64,000 nt of DNA, taken from assembly GCA_964019135.1 (NCBI GenBank), contig OZ025258.1, positions 12,183,771-12,247,770 of the forward strand. Direction: 5' to 3'. Origin of the DNA: Arenicola marina. Taxonomy: Eukaryota > Annelida > Polychaeta > Arenicolidae. How positions within the stretch are numbered: position 1 is the first letter of the stretch; the number at the start of each line of letters is the position of its first letter. Position numbers and translations under genes: made by a program. The notes under the pieces were generated by a model. It saw nothing but the letters and a program-made list of their open reading frames with translations. It was not told where the DNA came from and did not search any database. Shown piece after piece: positions 1 to 10,589 of the stretch.

Positions 1-1077
1 TGACGGACTTAAGTACACTTAACCGAAATATTATGTGATCAATAAACTCATTGAGGGAGGTCAAGTGTACATTACCTCTAAATAGCCGTGCTGAACCGGT
101 GTTAATTAGATTTGCTCATAATAATGTGAAAAATGCCTTGTGATAGCTATGTATGTTTACTGGTTGAAAGTGATAACGATCTCTGAGGAAGCCACTTGGG
201 ACCAGAAGCGGTGAGTGCCGACCACTAGACATGATAATGATTGTCCAACTGAGAAAAACTAAGCCCGAGTCGGGATCACAGCATCGAACTAATCGGGCAG
301 TAAGCGGGGTACGAGCCCTCAACGTTTGACCTTCGCTATGTGTATTAAACCATCAATAAATTAATAAAGAAGAACTCTCTCCTCCACTCTTATCCCGAGC
401 GATTCCGTACGCTACACACCCATATATCTTGTTACGTATCAACGCCCGACCAAATCGAACACAACTCAAACGCAGGAATTTTCAGTTAAACCCAAACAAT
501 ACAGGGCCGCTTGGGCGCTACATTACCTTGAGAAGAACAAGTACAAATAGGTATCTACTGGTAGATCGCTTACGTCTCATGTCTGGAAGACTTTTATTTG
601 GATCTAAAAACGCGTACGCGTCATGCATACGTTATGAAATAAAGCTACCGTACTTTCTTCATTAGATGAACATGGAAAGAGTGCTAAAAATACTTACTCT
701 GGCAACAGTTTGCTTGCAAACTTGAGACATGATGATTAACTTGTTCCTTAAAAAGAAATCACAAGGGAAGTTCATTACAGAATGGCCGACGTTTTTCCTT
801 AAAATTGAAAAACATTTTAAACTGAAATATGTAACACCTCCATATGCATTTATTCCAAACCGCTATGCTAACTTATGATGGGTAATGTTTTATCTGTAAA
901 GCCAGAAAAATGACAATCATTATCATATCTATATTTCAAATTCGACAGCAACATTGGAGAATTAGAGACAAAAAAGCACGATTTATACAAGGGAAAATAC
1001 GGAACCTCTATATCAGGCATACCAGCAGCGCCCTTTCTCATAAAAGGGAATATACGGTACTTCTACATGAGGCATAC
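1..1077. other. No coding sequence recognised (probable TBCCD1 intron)
   Basis: TBCCD1 should continue here toward its TBCC domain, but I could find no further exon. Two similar segments around 1003-1090 (tatcaggcataccagcagc type) are partly duplicated. Confidence 0.5.
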
Positions 1078-4000
1078 CCTTTGACATGGTCTTTCGGCAC
1101 CAGCAGTGCGTTGGTAGCAATACGCCCTCTCTTGCTGTCGGCCCGGGACTCTTTGTCTTCACCTTCGGGAGAGAGCACCACACCCACATAAACTAAAGCA
1201 CAGACTAGTTTTTTTTTTGTTTTTTTTTTAATACGAAAACCATCATATTGGTTTGCTTATTAAGTGTTACATAAATAACAAAACTGTTCCCGAACAATTC
1301 AATAAATGCATATAAACATGCGAAGATTCCATTTTATGTTTTCAAGCCTTGACTTTGTTGTGTAGCGAATAAAATCGGTTTCATTTTTTCGCATACTCAA
1401 AAAGGATCCTACAGAATGAAAATGCGCTATAATGAAAAGAAAGCGCCACAGGACAATGTACACGACTAAGCATAAGTTCACGGCCTTGACCTTGACATAC
1501 CCGCCAGTGGCCATGACAACCGACGACCTTGAGCTATGCAGGATGAGACGCCGAAGGGATTTTGACCAATGTGAGACCGCAGCCAGGATTGTAGACTCCG
1601 GAATGAGTAGCTCCTGGAGATCTGCAGTGGGAAGGGGCAGTCATGACGTCACTGGTTAGTTTGATTGGATGGTTTAAGAAGGGTACTTTAACAACTGGGA
1701 ATTCACATCGCAGTATAATGTATAATGCGTTCGAACAAATTGTTGCTGTAACCATGTACCGCCGGTGAAAAGTGCAAAAAAATATATATACATATATAAA
1801 AATATGAGAAGGATGTCATGAGCTATGTTCCAAAGGGGAACTCCAAATGCTTTACGAAGAAGGACATGAGATATGTATCGTGTACGAACAAACACATTGG
1901 CGCAGAGGCTGGCCCAGCAATGGTTGGCCCAGCAGTGGCGGACCAAACATAACTTACTGGACCGAGAGCGCCAACCGCCAGACCATTCGGGTGGTCCCTG
2001 ATAGTTATATGATCGAAGGGAAACACATAAAGGGTGTATACATTTGGTCTTAAGGCACGTTACGTTACGAGTCTCCTTACGTTACATATAAACAATCAAC
2101 GGATTCGTTAAATATATCTCAATAAACATTCACCATTAACTCATCATAGCGATAATATAATCAATCTTTTAATTAACGATAATGACACATCTAAGCGATG
2201 CATTGCATATCCATTTTAGTTCTAAGAGCCCCGTCTATTATATATAAAGAAGTCAACTGCAAACCTCACTAACCGCCATAAAACCCGGACCCATGCTTAA
2301 CACATATTCCGCATATTCTATGCGGCCATGCGGTTAATGAACACTGCTTTACATTTCAGATGTGAAGCAACTCCATCCACATGCAATGACGAGTCTGATC
2401 TTGTGTTCTTCTCTTTTCGAAAGCGTTCAGTTTATATTTGCCACAAGATGTACAACCCAGTAATCACACGCCACGGAACTTTTATGCGACTCAATTATGA
2501 CCTTGATTGTGGGGCATAACAAGACCCGATTACGGAACATTACAAGACGCGATTATGGAACATTACAGGACGCGATTATGGAACACTACAAGACGCGATT
2601 ATGGGACATTATACAAAACTCGATTACGGGCAACGCAAGAGTAGATCATGGTGCATTACAAGACTCGATTATGGGACATATTATATAACTCGATTGCGGC
2701 AAATGTGAAAGTAGGTCATAGAACATCACAGGATTCCATTATATGAGACATTACATGTCTTTAAAAATAGCACTTTATCACAGCTTCTAACGCGAAAGAA
2801 AACCCATACACCCGCCCATACGTTACAGACCATAGGCAAAAATAGTCCCTGTCGGTAACCCGAACGACCCATCAACCACAAAAGGAAGGACATATGTGTG
2901 GGCAAGAGAGTTCATGATCGTTCTATCATTCAACTTGATAAACGACTGGCTAATAGACCGTTTCAGGGGAAATTCTGGCAGGCGCGTGTTTCGGGTGAAC
3001 TTACTGCATAGCATGTAAAAGGCGAGTACTGACTTATAGCTGCCTAAGTTTCAGCAGTTTATCAGCAGGCTAGCAGGGTGTTTTCTAAAATCACTTAGTA
3101 CAGATAAATATCTTGACTATCAATAGTATCATTTTGAGGACGAGATGGAGGCATAAAAGCCGAGAAAACAGCTAATATAAATGCCAACCGGCGAGTGGAA
3201 AGACGCTGTGCGTATCAGGAAGTTGCCATATTCCCAGTTTGCTGATGTTCTTCAGTGCGGAAAAAATTATCATACTGGCGTCTCTTTTTGTCTGGATATC
3301 TTAACAATTTAAATCAAGAATATATATTGTACAAAATACATAACTTGGTACCCGATGTGTGCCGATTATAACTTGTTATAAAGCGAAGATATGGACCGTC
3401 GCTGTCACTGTCTTTTCAATATAAATCTGAGTGCACTAGAGTGGCTCGAGCCTTGTTGCGTAGCAACCATGAATGTCGAACGGGAAGCCCAACAGATAGG
3501 ACTGCTCAAACTGTTCTTAATCTAGTGAAATATAAGCTGTGATTCTATTATATAATGTAATACTTACAGGAAAGTTTATAGAGACATCCTGTTTGTTTGT
3601 TCTATGAGTAACAATGCCATAGAACCAATCTTCGGGGTAGTCATTAAGATGTGTATGCGCTGTTGATAACCTCGTTAAATAAATGAAGTTTACACACACA
3701 AAAACCAATCTATCCCTGGCAAAAGAAACGTTGAAGCCGGGCACCCGAACTCCATAGGCATGCATGGTTAACGCATGCGATAATCTGTTTTCTAACCCGT
3801 AACACGCAGTGTCTATTTTTGACGCTAGATGTCGCCTGGGGTATCTGGAACGGTCTTTTAAGAGCTGGTTTGGAGCATCAAACACCGGTGTGCGCCATCG
3901 CAGACAGATCACCTTCACAATGTTAACATGCATTGTTATCTTCGCACTACATAGCAGTTAATAGTTATTGCGTCTTTCGACATCTATATGCGTCATGTTG

Positions 4001-7000
4001 TAAGAAACAGTCCCGAGGTCTATGAATAATATGCCTGATGAAAGATACAATATGGCTGTCTTGGATTGTAGACGGCGGGGTAGAGGGCATGGAGGGCTAA
4101 GCATGCATCGCTTGGGGGTCAGGCATAAAGACAGGTGAGAAGGAGTAGGAGTATGACCGGGGCGACTCAAGAAGAAGACACACATGGAACATGGCAATAT
4201 TGAACCAGCACCAAGACGCCATGAGGTAATTAGTTTATGGCCTAATTCCTGTTATATTCTTTCAAATGAAAGCGTTTACGGGTGAGCTGAGCTTTAAAGT
4301 ATGCAAGTATGCTAGTTTCTTAGACCAATTTAGTCTGTTATTCCATTATACAGTTCCGCTTTACCACTAACCCTTCCTGTCGAAAAAATAGAACCTTATT
4401 CCCGTTAACGCGTCTCACACAAACCAACCGGGATTCCAACCGGTTTTATCATGCCAGGGACTATATTATCGCCCAGTCACATGGCCATCGCAGGCGGAGA
4501 GGTTCAGGGGGGTGGGGACGGGGGTGTGGTTGAGGATGGATAGATCCCAAGGCCATTATATCGTTCTCCTTTGGTTGGTCTTACCCTCAGCTTCCAACCC
4601 CTCGGACTACGAGAGGTTTCCACATTAACCTGTGACGTACATCAACTATTAATACGAAACAAAAAAATGAAATTCGTCCGTCGATCCATCTTAACTACAG
4701 ATCATTACTTGATAAAGAAAAATTATCAGTTTGTATTGTTTCTGAATAGTTTTATATGAATATGTATCAGCACAAAACGTTGCTTTACTTGCTTTAGTCG
4801 TGATATTATTCCTGTATACATATTTAATTTGTGCAAGCAGCTTAGCAAGAAAAAGTTAAAAAAGAAAAGAATGCTGGTCTATTAAATAAGGCGTGTCTAG
4901 AGCCGCATAATTCAATTAAGATTAAACACATATATACAGGTGTGGAAAAATCGATGTAGCAGCATACAACAACCGAAATATTGCAGCGTACCTTGGAATA
5001 TCCACTTGTCTGATGAATCTGCTGCATCTGAGCAATATCCTTGAGCGGTCGCAGACTTCTGGTGACGTAAGTGTCAGTCAAACCAATACAACATTATTTA
5101 CAAAAAATACACCCCAAAAATCGTAAAGTAAGAACTCCGTATCCCGCTACTGAAACACTACACTGTGACAAAATAAACACTGAAACACATCCAACCCCAT
5201 TTAGCTAGAATGCATGGTTGAAATCGAATTTAAAACTCATGCTAGAAAAACTTAAATATCGTGGCACGTGACAGCCCAAGGGCACGTGGATCGTGGGTTC
5301 TAGCTGCTTTGTGGCCATGTTTGTGTGGTCGCAGGATAAAGTTCCTATGTCCTTCTTTCTATACAACCAATCAACACAAGGAGAGGCATATGCGGGTTGT
5401 TGTGTGTGGTCGGTTGGTTAGTCAGGACGCTTTAACCACTTTTGGTCATATCGCGTCAACGGAAGAAGAAAGTGAGTGCACCATGTCCCGGGGGGTAACC
5501 CCCTACTCTTTACGAAGACATGGAATGTTTATCCGGCGACCACATAGACATCATCACAGCAGGGCTCAAACAACCGATCCACGTGCCGTTAGGCCCTCAG
5601 GTGACGAGAGCACTCAATGCAAACGCTCTAGCCCACTGAGGTATCGCGCCGCCCCTTGTTGTGTGTAGTCACGCGGCGAGCAGACCGCTAACCTGTTATG
5701 ATCCACAGACCCCGCAATGAGCAGTCCCAGGGCGTCCACAGCGTCAATGGACAGGTTGAGGTCCCCGGCTCCCAGGCCGCCTCCATAGGAATCTGCGGCA
5801 CGGCAAGGGAATAACATTGGAATCTGCGGCATGGCACGGCAGTAACATTGGAATCTGCGGCAAAGCACGAAAAGAACATCGGAACCTGCAGCAAGGCCCG
5901 GGAATAACATTGGAATCTGCGGCATGGCACGGAAATAACATTGGAATCTGCGGCATGGCCCGGGAATAACATTGGAATCTGCGGCATGGCCCGGGAATAA
6001 CATTGGCATCTGCGGCATGGCACGGAAATAACATTGGAATCTGCGGCATGGCCCGGGAATAACATTGGAATCTGCGGCAAGGCCCGGGAATAACATTGAA
6101 ATATGCGGCAAGGCACGGGAATAACATTGGAATCTGCGGCATGGCACGGGAATAACATTGGAATTTGCGGCATGGCCCGGGAATAACATTGGAATCTGCG
6201 ACATGGCATGAGAATAACATTGGAGTCTGCGGCCTGGCACGGGAATAACATTATAATCGGCAGCATGGCACGGGAATAACATTGTAATCTACGGAATGAC
6301 TCGGGAACATTTGAATCTACGGCATTGTACGGGAATAACATTGGAATCTGCGGCATGGCACGTGAATAACATGGGAATCTGCTGCAAAGCACATGAATTG
6401 CATGAGCATAACATGAGAATAACGTAGGAATCCGCGTCATAGCATAGGCATAACATGGGAACAAGGTAGGAATCTGGGGCATAGCACGACAATAACCGAA
6501 ATAACATAGAGATAAGGTAGGAATATCCCGTACAGCATAGGAATAACAGGAATAACATGGGAATCTGCGTCATAGCACGGAAATAATATCGGAATATGCG
6601 GCATATCACGGGAATTACATTGGAATCATATGGGAATCTGCGGTATAGCAATGGAATGACATTGCAACAATATGGCAAACTGTGGTATTGCATGGGAATA
6701 ACAACACATCAATCTGCGGTATAATGTGTACACGGCATATTAATATCACGGTATGATAGTAGCACGGACGCCACAAGCACTTACCCGGCTCCAGCAAAAT
6801 CTCCATGATTTCGTTGAGATTATTGAGGACAAACGTCATGTGGGAATGTTCATCTAACAGCTGAAAAGAAAAGTTAAGCAACTGTGCCATTATCCACTAT
6901 GCGCTAAAGTCATACACACATATATATATACAGCGTGTATGCTAGAAATGAAATATTAGTCCATTTTTAGTGCACCTTCGTGCACACGAGGACCACTTTG

Positions 7001-9843
7001 AACTACCAAATAAAACTCATGACAATGAAATGAGGTTGGATGAACAAATGCAGGTGCCAGGGCGCGAACCCACGACCTGTTGATCTGCAAGTCAGCCTGC
7101 TTACCAACTGAGCCAGAGAGACTTCATATGACAGACGTATGTACAGCGTATGTATGTGTGGTACACTACCTTGCCGCCTCCAGTGGGCGTAGACCGTCCA
7201 TCCAGATCTGGAGAGCGAGTCCGGCTTGGCCATCTGGACACAGTTAAAGCTGCTTACATAGATCCTGATCATTCCTGACAACTTTATACATTCTAAGACA
7301 CCAATAAGAGGGGAAGAGCTTGAGGTATGTAAGTGGTAATGGCCCATATGCCATGTGCGAAGATTTGAACTGTTGCTATCACATATATAACATACATTTC
7401 ATGTGTCCTGTCTTCTCCAGCTTATCCTTGTCTTATTTTTAACCTAATGTGGATTACAATATGTTTCCGAACATTCAAATTATGATTCATTCTAACTTTG
7501 TTTCACCCCCAGAATGTTATCAAAGGATACTCGTCGCTTCCGGACACTAAAGAGGCGCGCAGCGATATCTTTTGCATCTGTTGTATGTACAGGTAGAGAA
7601 CAAACTTCAGCAGCGGCACCGACATTTGGCTTTTGACCATTTCTGCAACAAACCAAAAACAATTGGGTCTTTGTTCCGTCATTCATGGACGACGCTCAGT
7701 TCTGTGTGTCCCTTTATTAAACTTCCGTTATGTCAGCCCGAAACCCCTTATATGTTACTTTAAATGTTGAAATTGCAGTTATATGTCAATGAAATCAACT
7801 TATATAAAAATTTAGTGGCATAAGATACACAGTCGTAAGGTTAGGAGTTACCAGCCTGTGGATTGTATAGAATCATAACGTCATCGTTCTTGATACATAC
7901 ACTGCTACTACATGTACATCCATAACATGCGGATCAGAATCATATTTGGCTACAGTTTTTCATAATTGTTGTAATATAGGAACATTCATCATATGACCTA
8001 AAGCGCTGCTCACAAGTGATAAGATGGACTGAAGTGAAGGCTACTCTTGCATTTCTCACTTTCGGAAATGTACAGATCTAAAGAAACAGCCTGGCAGGGC
8101 TCTACACTAACTCCTAACGTCTACTTGTCCTGTAGGACAAATGCTTTCAATCTTTATTTGTCCCACCTAATATTTACTTTTCCCCCTCTCCCAAAAAACA
8201 AATGACAAAAACATTGTTATAAAAAAAGTGTTTGTGCCATGGCGAAAATAATATCCTATTGGCCCATGCATATAAAAGATAAATATCTTACAATTAAATA
8301 AATACACTGCTTTTATTTGTAAAACAAAAACACATGCTGTACAACCTCTTCAAAGAGCACCACCATGCCATTTACTTGGTAAACGTTGCACTTGTCAGCC
8401 AAGCACTTGTCCTCTCGGACAAGTACACTGAAGTGTTTACTTGTCCCACCGGCAAAATCAATTGTCCCAGACAAGTGGACAAGCGTTAATGTCAAGCCCT
8501 GCCCGGCCTGTACCTGTTTCCTGTGGTGCAGCACATCTGGCAAATCGCTTGTTCATGAGAATGCGGGAATCTGAAGTTGAGTCTTGGATAAGGTCGAATG
8601 TTAGAAAGTATCTAAAAGAAGAAAATAAAGCTTTTATGTAGAAAAAGGATTCTTTCGTACAGATATTCAGACAAAATTTATAGGGTCTAGGTCCAACTAA
8701 TACAATTACTTGACATACAATTCTGATTTGGTACAACACTGTTGGTTAGATATGCATTGCCCAGTTGGATGATTCTAACAGCATATTTAATTGGCACTTT
8801 ACATCTTCTGTCATTTCACATATACCTCTGACAGGATGCCACAAACTAAATCAAACAAAACTGCTGTTTGTCTAATGTTAAATATATCTTACTAGACTAC
8901 TAATAGAACAAGCCTGGTATTTGAAATACACCAAGACTGGTGAAAAACTAATAATTGACATTGCCAATATTAACTATTTAATTTCAAAGAAATCATCCAT
9001 TAAATTAAATTAAATACATATGATCTGAAGAATATTATAGATACATACGTCCATGCTAAATCTTCAGTGAGTTGTAATTTATTACAACCAATATGCTTCC
9101 AGACAGAATAACTGAAAGAGATAAATAAAAATAATATATAAACTTGCTGGACACATTTAATAATGGCATAAATAATTATTGTATTGTTTTTTTCTTTGTA
9201 AACTATCACCAATTATGTGATCTACTATACAGATATTTATAAATTTCAAACAAATTGATTTAAACATTTAAAATGAAACATAAGTTGATACATATTCATT
9301 AACACAACATTTATTACAATTTATTAGGCTTTTCTTCAAGATCATTTATACTGGGTATACATTTTTTGTCTTCCAATTGCAGTCTGAGTCTCACACATAT
9401 TGTTACAGGCATACTGTGCACCAGTACCTGAGATTAGGAAATCCTGTTTTACCCTTAGCCTTGGCATATGTCACAATCTTCTTGATGTTCTGAAGAAGAA
9501 GGTATCACAAACTTTATCGCTGATGGCAGTTTGCCAGATTAAGAAACAGGTATGCTGCATGCTAGATGTATAAGCTTAATTATTCTTATTGGTTCAGCTT
9601 GAGTTTATTTGCAAAGATTACTGTCTTTACAATGCTATTACCAGAAATATATAATATTTTTCTTAAGCAATATATATATATATTACTTACTACTTTTCCA
9701 AATATTCAAGATGTTGTCATCTGACAAATGTACAGACTTACCAGTGTGTTCAATCTTGGATTAGGTGGGATTGGTAAAACTCCCAAAGTAAATGGTTCAG
9801 AACGAACCCAGAGATTTACATTGGGAGTCAAGGTTGCCATCAT
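1078..9843 (-). CDS. TBCCD1: TBCC domain-containing protein 1 (3' part missing at window edge)
   Basis: TBCCD1 is a tubulin-cofactor-C-like protein known for centrosome/basal-body and Golgi positioning. Exons, transcript order: 9742-9843, 9428-9489, 9049-9111, 8514-8611, 7531-7642, 7170-7233, 6785-6860, 5693-5792, 4992-5058, 1501-1621, 1078-1162. All have AG/GT borders and the phases agree throughout (0,2,2,1,2,0,1,2,0,1,2). The reading (about 316 residues) carries family-like stretches: LWVRSEPFTLGVLPIPP, VWKHIGCNKLQLTEDLAW, LYLYIQQMQKISLRASL, WPSRTRSPDL, SWLRSHIGQNPFGVSSC and KRGRIATNALLVP. I recall the human protein as about 550 residues, so the rest, including most of the TBCC domain, should lie beyond position 1. 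The start is the first of two adjacent ATGs at 9843. Exon 8 abuts a 31-bp minisatellite containing copies of its own acceptor. Identity is inferred from remembered family motifs. Confidence 0.87.
1622..4991. other. Large TBCCD1 intron, no other gene seen
   Basis: Lies between exons 9 and 10. Short open frames here (for example 3517-3933 minus) have no recognisable motif and no splice logic. The only structure seen is the repeat at 2517-2760. Confidence 0.6.
2517..2760 (+). repeat. About 23-bp degenerate tandem repeat
   Basis: Units of the gattatggaacattacaaga type, best preserved at 2521-2620 and decaying afterwards, in a large TBCCD1 intron. Confidence 0.85.
5265..5376 (+). mobile_element. 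tRNA-derived SINE (family 1), partial copy
   Basis: Starts in the middle of the family consensus (cacgtggatcgtgggttc, then gtgtggtcgcaggataaagt) and ends in the family tail (tatacaaccaatc). It is followed within about 30 bp by an inverted longer copy. Confidence 0.7.
5405..5660 (-). mobile_element. tRNA-derived SINE (family 1), near full length
   Basis: Minus-strand order: tRNA-like head with box A-like gatacctcagtgggctagag, a box B-like segment, body with gggggttaccccc and gacatgg, tail with gaccaaaagtggttaaagcg. Lies in the TBCCD1 intron between exons 8 and 9. Confidence 0.85.
5786..6720 (-). repeat. 31-bp minisatellite carrying copies of a TBCCD1 3' splice site
   Basis: About 17 regular 31-bp units (5786 to about 6330), then increasingly degenerate copies to about 6720. 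On the minus strand each unit holds ccgcag|attccaatgtt, matching the acceptor and first bases of TBCCD1 exon 8 (gccgcag|attcctatgg at 5792). The array lies directly upstream of that exon in transcript order. Because 31 is not a multiple of three, the array is open in several frames and gives spurious minus-strand ORFs. Confidence 0.95.
7035..7123 (-). mobile_element. tRNA-derived SINE/pseudo-tRNA (family 2)
   Basis: On the minus strand: tggctcagttggtaagcagg (box A), then a poorly paired anticodon arm, then gtgggttcgcgccctgg (box B). It resembles a tRNA but the anticodon stem is mismatched with an 8-base loop. A sister copy lies at 31775-31848. Confidence 0.65.
8093..8507. mobile_element. Inverted-repeat element in the TBCCD1 intron after exon 4
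   Basis: The ends cagggctctacactaac and gttaatgtcaagccctg are inverted; inside are repeated cttgtcc/ggacaag motifs. A hAT-like terminus (CAGGGCT) is suggested. Its right end lies about 7 bp from the donor of TBCCD1 exon 4 (8514). Confidence 0.7.
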
Positions 9844-10589
9844 GTCATTTAAACATCACCTGTATATAAATACCTATAAATATTTCATTCAAATCCCTGA
9901 AGATAATATGAACATTCAAAGCACAAAAATTACTAAAACATAAAATATTTTTCTTTTTATATCCATATAATTTAACCATGTTTATGTTAACATAGCCATG
10001 AATCCATGGCTATGGTTGAAGGGCTAATGTTAACAGGGTCGGGGTGATGGAATTAATCCTGGAGATATCAAAAACGATGCACTTGACACTGGTTAGGCTT
10101 AACAACAACAGAACTGTGTGTGTCAGAATGAAGTCTGAACAGGTTCTTTCAGTGTCAACTTCCACTTCCATGTCAACAAAACAACTGAAAATTTTCACAA
10201 GTCAAGTGACAGTTGACCAGTTGACTGTGATGAGTTACCAGGTTACCATTCCCATTTAAATTTCAGAGAACTAAGTTACCCTTTCATCCAAATGATTCCT
10301 TTACCGAATTACTTTATTAACGCCTCGACAGTCTCATTTGAGCATTTGGTAAGCAGTAAGTTTAATTTGATCATGAAATTATACTGACGAGTGGACTGTC
10401 TGACGTCTTGTCAAAATTCCTATATCGTTGATGGAAGAGTAAATTTCCGATTCCAAAAGTGCGTCCTTACTTTTGCGACTTCCGTCAGTCAATGTGTGCC
10501 TCGATTTGATTGGTCCACATCAGCAAGCGCCAGACCACGCGAAAGCAAAGAGCGAAGAGGGTGTGCTCAGGTGCTTGCGGCAAGTGAAA
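9844..10589. promoter_or_regulatory. Divergent (shared) promoter region of TBCCD1 and ERp29
   Basis: The two start codons point away from each other and are 746 bp apart, so this stretch must hold both promoters unless unseen 5' non-coding exons lie elsewhere. A CCAAT-type motif on the plus strand (tgattggtcc) lies near 10507, about 80 bp upstream of the ERp29 ATG. I see no convincing TATA box. The half near TBCCD1 is AT-rich, while the half near ERp29 is GC-richer with several CpGs. Transcription starts cannot be placed from sequence alone. Confidence 0.5.

Noticed and set aside
3517-3933. 138-codon minus-strand ORF
   Set aside because: No recognisable motif and no suitable splice borders to join TBCCD1; likely chance.
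5614-6693. Minus-strand ORFs of 134-264 residues with PMLFPCHAADSNVIP-like repeats
   Set aside because: By-product of the 31-bp minisatellite, open in several frames. The real coding part here is only TBCCD1 exon 8 at 5693-5792, read in one frame from its acceptor.
7035-7123. Functional tRNA gene (also considered at 31775 and 33270)
   Set aside because: Box A and box B are good but the anticodon stem is mismatched and the loop is 8 bases, and sister copies share flanks, as expected for SINEs or pseudogenes.
7507-7530. Longer 3' end of TBCCD1 exon 5 with donor at 7506
   Set aside because: Splicing 7531 to 7233 restores the expected family residues (SD-E-WPS) and phase 2 at both sides; the longer version adds unrelated residues.
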